From: Phreatobacter stygius
GTDB taxonomy: Bacteria > Pseudomonadota > Alphaproteobacteria > Rhizobiales > Phreatobacteraceae
NCBI RefSeq assembly: GCF_005144885.1
Contig: NZ_CP039690.1
Coordinates: forward strand, 2,741,001 to 2,805,000
Direction of reading: 5' to 3'
DNA length: 64,000 nt
This document shows positions 54,921-64,000 of this stretch, in pieces (position 1 is the stretch's first letter; each line of letters begins with the position of its first letter). Both the position numbers and the translations under genes were made by a program. The notes beneath the pieces are model-generated. The model did not search any database, was not told the DNA's origin, and worked only from the letters and a program-made list of their open reading frames with translations.

Positions 54921-54932
54921 TACTGCTCAGTA
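54921..54932. promoter_or_regulatory. Palindrome in the TetR/SDR divergent promoter
   Basis: TACTG-CT-CAGTA at 54921-54932, in the 124 bases between the divergent SDR and TetR genes, within the AT-rich GAATATCTACTGCTCAGTAA. It fits a TetR-type operator position, but the arms are short. Confidence 0.45.
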
Positions 54933-54977
54933 AGGTGCATGGTGCCCGGCTGGCGGGTCAATCCGGTCGTGCGGGGG

Positions 54978-55652
54978 ATGGTGATGGGATCGGTGGCGCC
55001 GGCGAAAACGATGCAGGATGAGGCAGGCTCGCCGTTCAGGGACCGCGAACAGCGCCTGGAGGACCGCGAACGCAAGCGCGAAACGGTGCTCCGCGCGGCT
55101 GTTCGCATGTTCAACGCGCGCGGCTTCCACGCAGCCTCGCTCGACGAGGTGGCAGCCAGCATCGGCGTGTCGAAGCCGACGATCTACCACTATCTCGGCA
55201 ACAAGGAGCAGGTGCTGCTGGAATGTTTCACCCGCGGCCTCGACGCGCTCGACCGGGCGGTCGAGAAGGCCTCCGCCGCGCCGGGCACGGGGCTCGAGCG
55301 CCTCAGCGCCTTCCTCGTTCGTTATGCCGAAAACAATATGAGCGATTTCGGCCGTTGCGTGGTCCGGACCGGCAATGACGCCCTGTCGCCGGAGGGCGCG
55401 GCGCGCTTCCGGGCCATGAAGCGCAAGATCGATGGCCATCTTCGCCGGCTGGTCGCCGAAGCCATGGCCGACGGCTCGGCCGCGCCTGCCGATGTCAAGC
55501 TGACCGCCTTCACCCTGGCGAGTGCCGTGAACGGCTCGGCCTTCTGGTTCTCGGCCGATGGCGCGCTGCCCGCCCGGGCCGTGGCGGAGGCGATCGTGGC
55601 GATCCTGACCGCCGGGCTCGCGCCGCGCGCCGTGCCTCAGCCGCTCGGTTGA
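54978..55652 (+). CDS. TetR-family regulator of the acyl-CoA cluster
   Basis: A 224-residue repressor-type regulator. The TetR HTH is RKRETVLRAAVRMFNARGFHAASLDEVAASIGVSKPTIYHYLGNKEQVLLECF (segments of one 50-residue block). The C-terminal ligand domain is helical (VEKASAAPGTGLERLSAFLV, MKRKIDGHLRRLVAEAM). Several in-frame starts exist (54939, 54978, 54984); 54978 has GTGCGGGGG just before it. It is divergent from the SDR - ACAD - ligase genes and probably represses them until an acyl-CoA is present, as in FadR/PsrA-like regulators of other bacteria (inference). Confidence 0.9.
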   Translation: MVMGSVAPAKTMQDEAGSPFRDREQRLEDRERKRETVLRAAVRMFNARGFHAASLDEVAASIGVSKPTIYHYLGNKEQVLLECFTRGLDALDRAVEKASAAPGTGLERLSAFLVRYAENNMSDFGRCVVRTGNDALSPEGAARFRAMKRKIDGHLRRLVAEAMADGSAAPADVKLTAFTLASAVNGSAFWFSADGALPARAVAEAIVAILTAGLAPRAVPQPLG

Positions 55653-55680
55653 GTCGCGCGAGGTTGGCTGGGCTTTGCGG

Positions 55681-56808
55681 CTATTCGGCGCCGAGCACCA
55701 GATCGTCCCGGTGCACCATGGCGGCGCGACCCTTGTAGCCGAGGATATCCTCGATCGCGCGTGAGCTGCGACCGATGATCTGGGCCGCCTCGATGCCGTC
55801 GAAGGCGACCAGGCCGCGGCCGATCTCGGCGCCGTCGGCGCCACGGATGACCACCGCATCGCCGCGCTCGAAAGTGCCCTCGACCTTGCGCACGCCCGCC
55901 GGCAGCAGGCTTTTTCCGGCCCGCAGCGCCTCGACCGCACCGGCGTCGAGCCATAAGACGCCGCGCGGCTCCAGTGAGCCGGCAATCCACTTCTTGCGGC
56001 TGGTGATCGGCTGGGTCGGCGTCAGGAACCAGGTGCAGGGCCCACCGGCCTCGACCCGCCCGAGCGGATGATCATGCTTGCCCGAGGCGATCACCATGGT
56101 GGTGCCGGCGGTGGTGGCGATCTTGCCGGCCTCGACCTTGGTGGTCATGCCGCCGCGCGACAGTTCGGACGCCGCGCCGCCGGCGACGCTCTCGATTTCG
56201 GGGGTGATGCGCGGCACCACCGGGATCAGCGTCGCCTTGGGGTCCAGGTGCGGCGGGGCGGTATAGAGGCCGTCGATGTCGGAGAGCAGCACCAGGCAAT
56301 CGGCGCCGATCATGGTGGCGACGCGCGCGGCCAGCCGGTCGTTGTCGCCGTAGCGGATCTCGTCGGTCGCCACCGTGTCGTTCTCGTTGACGACCGGCAC
56401 GGCCTTGAAGCCGAGCAAGGTCTGGATCGTGCTGCGGGCGTTCAGGTAACGGCGCCGTTCCTCGGTGTCGTGCAGCGTCAGCAGGATCTGGCCGGCGATG
56501 ATGCCATGGGCGCCGAGCACTTCCGACCAGGCCCGGGCCAGCGCGATCTGGCCGACCGAGGCTGCCGCCTGGCTTTGCTCGAGCTCGAGCGGGCCTTTCG
56601 GCAGTTGCAGGATGGTGCGCCCAAGGGCAATCGACCCCGACGAGACGATCAGCATGTCGGCGCCACGGCTGGCGTGACGGGCGACGTCGGCGGCCAGCGT
56701 CTCCAGCCAGACGCGCTTCAACTCGCCCTTCGTCCCGTCGACCAGGAGCGAGGAGCCGATCTTCACGACGATGCGGCGGAAGCCTGAAAGGGTGGGCGTT
56801 GCGGTCAC
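55681..56808 (-). CDS. proB: Glutamate 5-kinase
   Basis: A 375-residue enzyme that phosphorylates glutamate in the first step of proline synthesis. The amino-acid kinase domain shows [78 protein letters not shown] and [29 protein letters not shown]-terminal PUA domain covers about 280-370 ([44 protein letters not shown]). A GTG start at 56808 is used; no ATG is nearby. Its usual partner proA and the upstream obg are not within the window. Confidence 0.95.
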   Translation of the reverse strand: MTATPTLSGFRRIVVKIGSSLLVDGTKGELKRVWLETLAADVARHASRGADMLIVSSGSIALGRTILQLPKGPLELEQSQAAASVGQIALARAWSEVLGAHGIIAGQILLTLHDTEERRRYLNARSTIQTLLGFKAVPVVNENDTVATDEIRYGDNDRLAARVATMIGADCLVLLSDIDGLYTAPPHLDPKATLIPVVPRITPEIESVAGGAASELSRGGMTTKVEAGKIATTAGTTMVIASGKHDHPLGRVEAGGPCTWFLTPTQPITSRKKWIAGSLEPRGVLWLDAGAVEALRAGKSLLPAGVRKVEGTFERGDAVVIRGADGAEIGRGLVAFDGIEAAQIIGRSSRAIEDILGYKGRAAMVHRDDLVLGAE

Positions 56809-56923
56809 GGCCTGAAACACGAAGCCCGCGGCGCGTCGGGCGCGGCGGCAGGATAAGGACTGCCGCAGATGCGGCCCGCCGGTCTTAGCGCGGATTTCCT
56901 GAAGTCGCCATGGCCCAGGCGCC

Positions 56924-56947
56924 GTTGCGGCGGACCACCGCCGCAAC
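56924..56947. terminator. Hairpin downstream of the BMP gene
   Basis: A perfect 10-bp stem GTTGCGGCGG / CCGCCGCAAC with loop ACCA, 30 bases beyond the stop of the BMP-type gene in its transcription direction. No T-run, so termination is unproven. Confidence 0.45.
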
Positions 56948-56977
56948 CGTCCGGCCGCCGCAATACTGCGCCGCCGC

Positions 56978-58063
56978 TCAATTGGCGGCGGGCATGCGCT
57001 CGTCGATGCCGCGGACGTAAAAATTCATGCCGAGGATCTGTTCGTCCGCCAGCACGCCATTGCCCTTGCATTCGACCGTCTGGCCGTCGGCACGCACCAC
57101 CGGACAGCGGAACGGATGCAGCGTGCCGGCCTTGATCGCGGCCTCGGTCGCCTCCGCCAAGGCCTTCACCTCGGCCGGCATGTTGGTATAGGGCGCCATG
57201 TGGACGAGGCCGGTATTCAGCCCGCCCCAGACGTCGCCCGAGGTCCAGGTGCCGTCGAGCATGGCCTTCACCCGGGCGGTGTAATAGGGCGCCCAGTCGT
57301 TGACGATCGAGGTGAGCTGGGCCTTCGGCCCGAACCGGATCATGTCGGAATCCTGGCCGAAGGCCAGGATGCCGCGCTGTTCGGCGATCTGCATGGCGGC
57401 CGGCGAATCGGTGTGTTGCGAGATGATGTCGGCGCCCTGGTCGGCCAGCGCCTTGGCGGCATCGGCCTCCTTGCCGGGGTCGTACCAGGAATTGACCCAG
57501 ACGATCTTGATCTTCAGGTCGGGCCGCACCGATTGGGCGCCGAGCATGAAGGCGTTGATGCCGGACACCACCTCGGGAATGGCGAACGAGCCGATATAAC
57601 CGACCGTGCCGGTCTTCGACATGCGCGCGGCGATCTGGCCGAGAATGTAGCGGCCTTCGTAGAAGCGCCCGGCATAGGTTGCGAGATTGGCCGAACGCTT
57701 GAAGCCGGTGGCGTGCTCGAACCGGACATTCGGGTGGCGCTGGGCCACCCGCGCGGTCGGATCCATGAAGCCGAACGAGGTGGTGAAGATCAGCCGGTGG
57801 CCGGTGCGGGCGAGCTGCTCGATGACCCGTTCGGCGTCGGGACCCTCGGCGACCTTCTCGACGAAGGTGGTTTCGATCCGGTTGCCATAGGTCTGCTCGA
57901 GCTGGCGCCGGGCGACATCATGCTGGTAGGTCCAGCCGTGATCGCCGACGGGACCGACATAGACGAAGCCGATCTTCAGCTTGTCCTGGGCGTAGGCCGC
58001 GGCAAGGCCGACCGTGACGCCGACCGCGGCCACGGCTGCTGCGAGAACTGTCCTGAGCTTCAT
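56978..58063 (-). CDS. BMP-family basic membrane lipoprotein-like binding protein
   Basis: A 361-residue periplasmic binding protein of the BMP (basic membrane protein) family, typically for nucleosides or purines. Signal peptide [24 protein letters not shown]. Core motifs are [107 protein letters not shown] and [21 protein letters not shown]. No lipobox Cys is present after the signal, so it is a soluble periplasmic protein. No permease or ATPase genes are adjacent; it stands alone, with its own terminator-like hairpin. Confidence 0.92.
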   Translation of the reverse strand: MKLRTVLAAAVAAVGVTVGLAAAYAQDKLKIGFVYVGPVGDHGWTYQHDVARRQLEQTYGNRIETTFVEKVAEGPDAERVIEQLARTGHRLIFTTSFGFMDPTARVAQRHPNVRFEHATGFKRSANLATYAGRFYEGRYILGQIAARMSKTGTVGYIGSFAIPEVVSGINAFMLGAQSVRPDLKIKIVWVNSWYDPGKEADAAKALADQGADIISQHTDSPAAMQIAEQRGILAFGQDSDMIRFGPKAQLTSIVNDWAPYYTARVKAMLDGTWTSGDVWGGLNTGLVHMAPYTNMPAEVKALAEATEAAIKAGTLHPFRCPVVRADGQTVECKGNGVLADEQILGMNFYVRGIDERMPAAN

Positions 58064-58171
58064 GGGTCCCGTCCCGTCTGGAGCAGCCGGTTTCCGGCCC
58101 GGCCTTCGGGCAGGATCGTGGCGCGGCCGGAGGCGTTGATCAAGCGCCATCGGTCCCTGACGGTGACCGAC

Positions 58172-58981
58172 CTAGTCTTTGGTGACGGTGATGTCGGGCG
58201 CGTTCGGGTTCTTCATGCCGACGACATGGTAGCCGGCATCGACATGGTGGATCTCGCCGGTCACGCCGCGCGACAGATTCGACAGGAAATACATGCCGGC
58301 GTCACCGACCTCGTCGATGGTGACGGTGCGGCGCAGCGGCGAATTATACTCGTTCCACTTCAGGATATAGCGGAAGTCGCCGATGCCCGAGGCCGCCAGC
58401 GTCTTGATCGGGCCGGCCGAGATGGCGTTGACCCGGATGTTCTTTTCGCCGAGATCGGCGGCCAGATAGCGCACGCTGGCTTCCAGCGCCGCCTTGGCGA
58501 CGCCCATGACATTGTAATGCGGCATCCATTTCTCGGCGCCGTAATAGGTCAGCGTCAGCAGCGACCCGCCATTGGTCATCAGCTTCTCGGCGCGCTGGGC
58601 GATCGCCGTGAAGGAATAGCAGGAGATCAGCAGCGACTTGGCGAAATTGCCCTCGGTCGTATCGACATAGCGGCCGGTGAGCTCGTCCTTGTCGGAGAAG
58701 GCGATGGCATGCAGCACGAAGTCGAGCCCGCCGAGCACCCGCTGGGTTTCGGCGAACACCGCATCCACCGTCGCCGTGTCGGTGACGTCGCAATGGCCGA
58801 CCACATGGCCGCCGAGCTCGGCTGCCAGCGGCCTGACCCGCTTCTCCAGCGCTTCGCCCTGATAGGTGAACGCCAGTTCGGCGCCCTGGGCGCGACAAGC
58901 CTTGGCGATGCCCCAGGCAATAGACCGGTTGTTCGCCACCCCAAGAATGAGGCCGCGCTTGCCCTGCATGATGCCCGCCAT
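58172..58981 (-). CDS. fabI: Enoyl-ACP reductase (NADH), FabI
   Basis: A 269-residue fatty-acid synthesis enzyme. The N-terminus has the family G-x5-SxAxG motif GLILGVANNRSIAWGIAK, followed by GHCDVTDTATVDAVFAE, HAIAFSDKDELTGRYVDTT and the catalytic LTYYGAEKWMPHYNVMGVAKAAL (active Tyr and Lys). The C-terminus GVTGEIHHVDAGYHVVGM is typical. It reduces trans-2-enoyl-ACP in the last step of each elongation cycle. The start at 58981 (MAGIM) is preceded by CGAGGATCAC; an ATG 18 bases upstream is possible. In this order it precedes dnaJ, lipoprotein and pdxH, a Hyphomicrobiales linkage. Confidence 0.95.
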   Translation of the reverse strand: MAGIMQGKRGLILGVANNRSIAWGIAKACRAQGAELAFTYQGEALEKRVRPLAAELGGHVVGHCDVTDTATVDAVFAETQRVLGGLDFVLHAIAFSDKDELTGRYVDTTEGNFAKSLLISCYSFTAIAQRAEKLMTNGGSLLTLTYYGAEKWMPHYNVMGVAKAALEASVRYLAADLGEKNIRVNAISAGPIKTLAASGIGDFRYILKWNEYNSPLRRTVTIDEVGDAGMYFLSNLSRGVTGEIHHVDAGYHVVGMKNPNAPDITVTKD

Positions 58982-59055
58982 GTGATCCTCGCCCGGCATT
59001 TCCAGAAAATGAGCCGGGAGCTATGCCACCGCCAGCGGGGCGGTGCAAGGAGCGC

Positions 59056-60051
59056 TCACAAACCCTGGCGCGGGTCGGTCTTGCGCCGTTCCTTCAGAAC
59101 CCGCGCGAAACCCTCGAGGTCGGCGCTCGGTTCCGGCAGCACGATGCGCATGGTGACATAGAGATCACCCGGTCCATCGGCGCTGGCGAGCCCCTTGCCG
59201 CGCAGCCGGAAACTCTTGCCCGAGGCGGTCATGGCGGGCAGCGTCAGCTCCACCTCGCCGTCCAAGGTCGGCGCCCGCACCTTGCCGCCGAGGATCGCCT
59301 CGTCGAGCGCGATCGGCAGTTCGAGGCGAACATCCTTGCCCTCGGCGCGGAAGGCCGGGTGCGGCTCGACTGCGATCACCACATAGGCGTCGCCGGTCGG
59401 CCGGCCGAGGCTGCCGGGTTTGCCCTTGCCGCGCAGCCGCATGCGATGGCCGTCGCGGGTGCCGGACGGGATCTTGATGTCGACCGCCTCGCCCGACGGC
59501 AGCACGACGCGCTGGGTTGCCCCGCGCGCCGCGTCGAGGAACGGCACGCGCACCGTCAGGGTCACGTCCTCGCCGCCGGACTGCGGCTCGCCGCCGGCCC
59601 CGAACGGGTCGCCGCCGCGAAACGAGCCGCCGGCACGGCCGGTCATGCCGGACAGGATGTCGAAGAAATCGTCCGACGACGGCGCGCCGCCGGCCTTGCG
59701 GTTGCCCGAGCGCCTGAAGCCCTCCTGGCCGAAGCTGAAGGTCTCGAAGATCGTATCGCCGCCCGGTGCGCCACCACGCGTGCCGCCGGGCCTGCCGCCG
59801 AAGCCTTCGAAACCGGTGAAGCGCTGCTTGCCTTCGGCGTCGATCTCGCCGCGGTCGAAGGATTTGCGCTTGGCCTCGTCGGACAACAGCTCATAGGCGT
59901 TGTTCAGCTCGGCGAAGCGGTCCTGCGCCTTGGCGTCTTTCGGATTGGCGTCCGGATGCAGCGCCTTGGCCTTCTTGCGGAAGGCCTTCTTGATATCCTC
60001 GGCGTTCGCTGTGCGCGCGACGCCGATCACGTCATAGGGATCGCGTGCCAT
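59056..60051 (-). CDS. J-domain chaperone (CbpA/DnaJ-like, no zinc finger)
   Basis: A 331-residue co-chaperone. The J domain (1-70) has DPYDVIGVARTANAEDIKKAFRKKAKALHPDANP with the HPD motif, then a Gly/Phe-rich linker (about 85-160, GFEGFGGRPGGTRGGAPGG), and a C-terminal substrate-binding domain (VTLTVRVPFLDAARGATQRVVLPSGEAVDIKIPSGTRDGHRMRLRGKG). No CxxCxGxG zinc repeats, so it is CbpA-like rather than DnaJ. It stimulates DnaK ATPase. Start at 60051 (MARDPYDVIG) is preferred over an ATG 21 bases upstream. Neighbours are fabI downstream and the lipoprotein gene upstream. Confidence 0.93.
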   Translation of the reverse strand: MARDPYDVIGVARTANAEDIKKAFRKKAKALHPDANPKDAKAQDRFAELNNAYELLSDEAKRKSFDRGEIDAEGKQRFTGFEGFGGRPGGTRGGAPGGDTIFETFSFGQEGFRRSGNRKAGGAPSSDDFFDILSGMTGRAGGSFRGGDPFGAGGEPQSGGEDVTLTVRVPFLDAARGATQRVVLPSGEAVDIKIPSGTRDGHRMRLRGKGKPGSLGRPTGDAYVVIAVEPHPAFRAEGKDVRLELPIALDEAILGGKVRAPTLDGEVELTLPAMTASGKSFRLRGKGLASADGPGDLYVTMRIVLPEPSADLEGFARVLKERRKTDPRQGL

Positions 60052-60177
60052 GATTGTCCTTGAAAATCGCATGGCCGGCCGGGCGATGCGATCCGTCGAT
60101 GGTTTCAGTCGGCCTCAATGTGGGGATCGCGGCGGATGATGACAATGTGGGGCGTGGTCTTGGCGGCTTCTTGGCGG

Positions 60178-60756
60178 TCAGCTGCGCCGCCACGGCCGGA
60201 GTTCGAGCACCGCCCAGGCGCCGGTGGTGCGGCAGGCGCGACCGTCGAACCAGACTTCCTTGCCGTCCTTGATGGCGCTGCCGAGGAAGTCCCGGCAGGT
60301 CTGGCCGGCCGTGCCGTTGACGCGCTGCAGCGCCGTCACGGTGCCACGCATGCCGCTCTGGCTGTTTTCCCAGGGAATGCTTGGGGTATCGGCCCGGTCG
60401 GCGAGGGCTTCCAGCAGCACGCGCTTGGCGGCCTGCCAGTCGCCTTCCGGGATCGGCAGGGCACCGGCCGCGGCCGTCGGCGGCACCGGCTCGCCGCTGC
60501 GCCGGATCGAACCGGTGGTGATCGGGTCGGTCGGCTGCGCGGTCTGGCCGACCGCTGCCAGGGACAAAGGCGCCGGCGATGCAGGGGTCTCGGCCGTGGC
60601 GGTCTCGGCCGATTGCGGCGCCTGGGCCGCCGGCGGCGGGGTTTGCGTGCGCTCCCACAATGACGGCAAGGTCACGGCGCAGCCGGGCAATGTCATCAGC
60701 GCGACAGCCATCGCGACGAGGCGCGCGAGGCGGCCATCGCATGGGTGGATGCGCAT
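60178..60756 (-). CDS. Lipoprotein, RT0821/Lpp0805-type surface antigen family
   Basis: A 192-residue protein with a lipobox: hydrophobic [16 protein letters not shown] with acylation Cys26 (L-P-G-C). The middle is Pro/Ala/Thr-rich (about 35-90, low complexity). The C-terminal domain (about 95-192) contains [47 protein letters not shown] (segments), the pattern of RT0821/Lpp0805-family surface proteins, with two cysteines that can pair. It is placed in the envelope; exact function unknown. The start at 60756 gives the shortest N-terminus before the lipobox. Confidence 0.75.
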   Translation of the reverse strand: MRIHPCDGRLARLVAMAVALMTLPGCAVTLPSLWERTQTPPPAAQAPQSAETATAETPASPAPLSLAAVGQTAQPTDPITTGSIRRSGEPVPPTAAAGALPIPEGDWQAAKRVLLEALADRADTPSIPWENSQSGMRGTVTALQRVNGTAGQTCRDFLGSAIKDGKEVWFDGRACRTTGAWAVLELRPWRRS

Positions 60757-60882
60757 TCCAGGGCTTGGGCAAGCCCCTTCCCTGACGCTATATGCTTGGC
60801 GAACGCCAAACGTCTCGCCCATACGCTTTCGACTCCGGAGCCCAGTACCGCTCTGAGGCGGAGTGAACAACGGAGTTGGTTA

Positions 60883-61500
60883 ATGTCAGGTTCGGATCAA
60901 GCGGAATTCAGCGAGGCCGACGAACCCTTCGACCTGTTCGACCGATGGATGGCCGACGCCACCGCGTCCGAGCCGAACGACCCGAACGCCATGGCGCTGT
61001 CGACGGTCGATGCCGACGGCCTGCCCAATGTCCGCATGGTGCTGTTGAAGGGCGTCGATGTCAGGGGGTTCGTCTTCTACACCAATACCGAAAGCCAGAA
61101 GGGGGTCGAGCTCCTGGGCGCCGGCAAGGCGGCCGCGGTGTTCCACTGGAAGTCGCTGCATCGCCAGGTCAGGGTGCGCGGCCCGGTCGAGCGCGTCACC
61201 GATGCGGAAGCCGATGCCTATTTCGCTTCGCGGGCGCGCTCGAGCCGCATCGGCGCCTGGGCGAGCCAGCAGTCGCGGCCGCTGGAGACCCGCTTCGCCC
61301 TGGAGAAGGCGGTGGCGTTCTACACGGCCAAATATGCCATTGGCGAGGTGCCGCGCCCGCCGCACTGGACCGGCTTCCGCATCCTGCCGACCTATCTGGA
61401 GTTCTGGCACGACCGGCCGTTCCGCCTGCATGACCGCGTGGTGTTCCGCCGCGAACGCCCGGAGGGGCCCTGGACGACCAAGGAGCGGCTCTATCCCTGA
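60883..61500 (+). CDS. pdxH: Pyridoxamine 5'-phosphate oxidase
   Basis: A 205-residue FMN enzyme that makes pyridoxal 5'-phosphate from pyridoxine or pyridoxamine 5'-phosphate. It has the family's FMN-binding split barrel: [76 protein letters not shown] and the C-terminal [21 protein letters not shown] with substrate-binding Arg/His. The start at 60883 follows ACGGAGTTGGTTA. Divergent from the lipoprotein gene across about 126 bases and convergent with eutC, overlapping its end by ten bases. Confidence 0.95.
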   Translation: MSGSDQAEFSEADEPFDLFDRWMADATASEPNDPNAMALSTVDADGLPNVRMVLLKGVDVRGFVFYTNTESQKGVELLGAGKAAAVFHWKSLHRQVRVRGPVERVTDAEADAYFASRARSSRIGAWASQQSRPLETRFALEKAVAFYTAKYAIGEVPRPPHWTGFRILPTYLEFWHDRPFRLHDRVVFRRERPEGPWTTKERLYP

Positions 61501-62267
61501 CCGGCCAGGCCCGGCGGCGCGCCGCCGGGCGCGAGCAGCAGATCGCTCTCGTCCTTCAAGGAGATGCCGGTCAGTTGGCGCCGGAAGGCCTCGGCGGCGA
61601 GCCAGCTGAGCTTGAAGGCGGCGAGCTCGACGGCGAGGCCGCCGGCCCGGATGTTCGAGACGCAGTTGCGTTCGGCGTCGTTCCGGCCAGGCCTCGCGTC
61701 GAAGGTCAGATAGGCGCCGAGGCTGTCGGGTGACGACAGTCCCGGCCGCTCCCCGATCAGCACGAGCACGGCCCGGGCGCCAAGCTCGGCCGCGACGGCA
61801 TCGCCGAGCGCCACCCGCGCGCCGGTCGCGACCACCACCGGACCGATGGCGATGCCGGCCGAGGCCAGGCGCGGCAGGAGCGCGCCGACCAGCGCCAGCG
61901 CATTGGTTTCCACCGCGGTTGCCGACAGGCCGTCGGCGATGACGATGACCAGGTCACCAGGGGCCTCGGCGCAAGCCGCGAGCCTGGACCTCGAGGTTTC
62001 GGCGAGCGCGCGGCCCCAGTCCGGGCGCCTGAGATAGGCGGCGCGATCGCGCGCCAGGCTTTCCACCGTGACGGCCGCGAGGCCGAGATCGCCGAGGCCG
62101 GCGGCGATCCGCTCCGGGTCGAAGGTCGCATGGACCGCGTCGCGCGCCTTGGCATGGGCCAGCGCGAAAGCCAGCACTTCGCTCGTCGGCAGCGATCCGC
62201 CGGCCCGGCCGATCGCGATGCGGGCCGGCGTGCGGGAGGCGAGATGCGACCAGGGATCGCGGGTCAT
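61491..62267 (-). CDS. eutC: Ethanolamine ammonia-lyase small subunit
   Basis: A 258-residue EutC subunit that with EutB and adenosylcobalamin converts ethanolamine to acetaldehyde and ammonia. Signatures are [86 protein letters not shown] and [15 protein letters not shown] (cobalamin-site Cys region). Slightly shorter than enteric EutC because it lacks the N-terminal microcompartment-targeting extension. It starts five bases after eutB ends. No eut microcompartment or eutA reactivase gene is in the window. Confidence 0.93.
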   Translation of the reverse strand: MTRDPWSHLASRTPARIAIGRAGGSLPTSEVLAFALAHAKARDAVHATFDPERIAAGLGDLGLAAVTVESLARDRAAYLRRPDWGRALAETSRSRLAACAEAPGDLVIVIADGLSATAVETNALALVGALLPRLASAGIAIGPVVVATGARVALGDAVAAELGARAVLVLIGERPGLSSPDSLGAYLTFDARPGRNDAERNCVSNIRAGGLAVELAAFKLSWLAAEAFRRQLTGISLKDESDLLLAPGGAPPGLAGQG

Positions 62268-62272
62268 GCCGG

Positions 62273-63646
62273 CTACTCCGCGGCGATCAGCCGATGGCCG
62301 GGACGGGCCGGCAACAGCCGCCCCGCGGCATCGGTCAGCGCGAGCGATTGCAGCCAGGCCTCGAATTCCGGCGCACGTTTCAGCCCGAACACCTCGCGGA
62401 CATAAAGCGCGTCGTGGAACGAGGTCGACTGATAGTTCAGCATCACGTCGTCGGCGCCGGGAACGCCCATGATGTAGGAGACGCCGGCCGCGGCGAGACA
62501 GGTCAGCAGCGTGTCCATGTCGTCCTGATCGGCCTCGGCATGGTTGGTGTAGCAAACGTCGCAACCGAGCGGCACGCCCATCAGCTTGCCGCAGAAATGG
62601 TCTTCCAGCCCGGCCCGCAGGATCTGCTTGCCGTCATAGAGATATTCCGGGCCGATGAAGCCGACCACGGTATTGACCAGGAGCGGCTGGAAGGCGCGGG
62701 CCACGGCCTGCGCGCGGGCCTCCAGCGTCTGCTGGTCGACGCCGTGATGGGCCGCGGCCGACAGCGCGGTGCCCTGGCCGGTCTCGAAATACATGACGTT
62801 GTCGCCCAGCGTGCCGCGCTTCAGCGAGCGTGCGGCGTCCAGTCCCTCCGTCAGCACCGACAGGGTGACGCCGAAACTGGCATTGGCGCGCTCGGTGCCG
62901 GCGACCGACTGGAACACCAGGTCGACCGGCGCGCCGCGGTTGATCAATTCGATCGACGAGGTGACATGGGTCAGCACGCAGCCCTGGGTCGGGATGGCGT
63001 GGCGCTGGATGATCTCGTCGATGAGTTTCAGCAGATCGCCGAGGACCGGCAGCGAATCGGAGGCCGGATTGATGCCGATGGTGGCATCGCCCGCGCCATA
63101 CATCAGGCCGTCGACGATCGAGGCGGCGATCCCGCCCGGATCGTCGGAGGGATGGTTCGGCTGCAGCCGGACCGCCATGGTGCCGGCAAGGCCGATGGTG
63201 TTGCGGAACCTGGTCACCACCTGGCACTTCCTGGCCGCCAGGATCAGATCCTGGTTGCGCATCAGCTTCGACACCGCCGCGGCGACTTCGGGCGTGATGC
63301 CGGGCGCCAGCGCCGCCAGCACGGCCGGTGTCGCTTCCGCCGACAGGAGCCAGTCGCGGAACGCGCCGACCGTCAGGCTGGCGACCGCCGCGAAGGCGCG
63401 GTCGTCATGGCCGTCGAGGATCAGCCGGGTCACCTCATCGTCGTCATAAGGCACCAGCGGTTCCGCCAGGATCGCCTTCAGCGGCAGGTCGGCGAGCGCC
63501 AGCTTGGCTGCGACGCATTCCTCCTGGGTGGCGGCGGCGATCCCGGCGAGCTGGTCGCCCGAGCGGATCGGCGTTGCCTTGGCCATGAGATCCCTCAGGT
63601 CGGCGAAGACGTGGGTGCTGCCGCCGATGGTCGCGCGAAACGGCAT
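62273..63646 (-). CDS. eutB: Ethanolamine ammonia-lyase large subunit
   Basis: A 457-residue TIM-barrel catalytic subunit. Hallmarks are MAVRLQPNHPSDDPGGIAASIVDGLMYGAGDATIGINPASDS, TQGCVLTHVTSSIELINRGAPVDLVFQSVAGTERAN and CDVCYTNHAEADQDDMDTLLTCLAAAGVSYIMGVPGADDVMLNYQSTSFHDAL (segments), including Glu and Asp ligands of substrate. The ATG at 63646 is preceded by CAGGAGATGCG, a clear ribosome site, so the longer upstream frame is rejected. It is divergent from the partial SDR gene. Confidence 0.95.
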   Translation of the reverse strand: MPFRATIGGSTHVFADLRDLMAKATPIRSGDQLAGIAAATQEECVAAKLALADLPLKAILAEPLVPYDDDEVTRLILDGHDDRAFAAVASLTVGAFRDWLLSAEATPAVLAALAPGITPEVAAAVSKLMRNQDLILAARKCQVVTRFRNTIGLAGTMAVRLQPNHPSDDPGGIAASIVDGLMYGAGDATIGINPASDSLPVLGDLLKLIDEIIQRHAIPTQGCVLTHVTSSIELINRGAPVDLVFQSVAGTERANASFGVTLSVLTEGLDAARSLKRGTLGDNVMYFETGQGTALSAAAHHGVDQQTLEARAQAVARAFQPLLVNTVVGFIGPEYLYDGKQILRAGLEDHFCGKLMGVPLGCDVCYTNHAEADQDDMDTLLTCLAAAGVSYIMGVPGADDVMLNYQSTSFHDALYVREVFGLKRAPEFEAWLQSLALTDAAGRLLPARPGHRLIAAE

Positions 63647-63727
63647 CGCATCTCCTGATCGTGTATCCACCTGACACCAATATGCTCTATGGAGTGTAGC
63701 CGACCGACCGCCTCGGTCCATTCCAGA

Positions 63728-64000
63728 ATGCTCAGGGACGCGACCTTGAACCAGCCTCGTCGAACCCTTCTCCTGACCGGTGCCAGCCGCGGCATCGGCC
63801 ACGCCACCGTCAAGCGCTTTTCCTCGGCCGGATGGCGCGTGATCACCTGCTCGCGCCAGGCCTTCCCGGAAAACTGTCCCTGGGAAATGGGGCCTGAAGA
63901 TCACATCCAGGTGGATCTCGCCGATGCCGCCGATACCGAGCGCGCCATTGACGATATCAGGGCGCGCCTCACCGGCGGCCGGCTGGAGGCGCTGGTCAAC
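63728..64000 (+). CDS. Short-chain dehydrogenase, 3' end outside window
   Basis: The first 91 codons of an SDR. The nucleotide-binding motif LLLTGASRGIGHATVKRFSS is near residues 15-34, and an acidic strand end VDLADAADTERAIDDI follows. The frame is open at the window edge. The ATG at 63728 and a TTG at 63746 are both possible starts; the TTG would begin closer to the conserved strand. Substrate cannot be inferred from this part. It is divergent from eutB across about 80 bases. Confidence 0.85.
   Translation, partial: MLRDATLNQPRRTLLLTGASRGIGHATVKRFSSAGWRVITCSRQAFPENCPWEMGPEDHIQVDLADAADTERAIDDIRARLTGGRLEALVN

Noticed and set aside
57116-59161. A 681-codon plus-strand frame over the BMP and fabI genes
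   Set aside because: Antisense of two recognisable genes, with repetitive Gly/Arg/Asp-rich sequence typical of high-GC shadow frames.

Overview
The window is high-GC DNA typical of a free-living alphaproteobacterium, most probably of the order Hyphomicrobiales (Rhizobiales). The basis is the lptC-lptA-lptB-rpoN block, a fabI / J-domain protein / surface-antigen lipoprotein / pdxH block, the sulfate-assimilation operon that includes DUF2849 and DUF934 proteins and a CysN-CysC fusion, and the small-protein families. No genus is assigned. One RNA gene (tRNA-Ser, GGA) and one mobile element (a group IIC intron) were found. No CRISPR array, rRNA, insertion sequence or prophage was seen.

Layout. 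1-4.3 kb: the 3' end of a protein made of 31-residue repeats, tRNA-Ser, small exported proteins and two closely related NarL-type response regulators without an adjacent kinase. 4.36-6.2 kb: a group IIC intron with its reverse transcriptase, inserted 8 nt past a Rho-independent terminator. 6.2-7 kb: rnk, preceded by a leader that can fold into a three-way junction. 7-10.2 kb: a siderophore-interacting flavin reductase, an old yellow enzyme and a His-rich cupin protein.

10.2-33 kb is largely a sulfur island: cysE; an ssuA-ssuD-ssuC-ssuB operon with a flavin reductase (sulfonate uptake and desulfonation); a two-component system; a compact operon of about 11.5 kb, cysP-cysT-cysW-cysA-cysG-DUF2849-cysI-cysH-DUF934-cysD-cysNC (sulfate uptake, activation, reduction to sulfide, siroheme synthesis); and a LysR regulator divergent from a YeiH-type putative sulfate exporter, with clear inverted repeats between them. 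Together these cover import of inorganic and organic sulfur, its reduction, and the O-acetylserine branch of cysteine synthesis.

33-45 kb: a metallo-beta-lactamase-fold hydrolase with an ABC exporter, an unusual amine-oxidase/methyltransferase fusion protein, and a TRAP transporter cluster with a cupin protein, a DUF1445 hydro-lyase-like protein and a divergent LysR regulator. 44.5-50 kb: housekeeping genes (DUF2948, RNase D, LPS transport lptCAB, sigma-54 rpoN), ending in a four-copy 15-bp tandem repeat. 50-55.7 kb: a probable acyl-CoA catabolic cluster (periplasmic binding protein, CoA ligase, acyl-CoA dehydrogenase, SDR dehydrogenase, divergent TetR). 55.7-64 kb: proB, a BMP-type binding protein, fabI, a J-domain chaperone, a surface-antigen lipoprotein, pdxH, eutC-eutB, and the start of another SDR gene cut by the window edge.

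The least explained items are the structured rnk leader, the amine-oxidase/methyltransferase fusion, and several perfect palindromes upstream of iron, sulfur and catabolic genes. All functional statements rest on reading the translated sequences. No database search was run.
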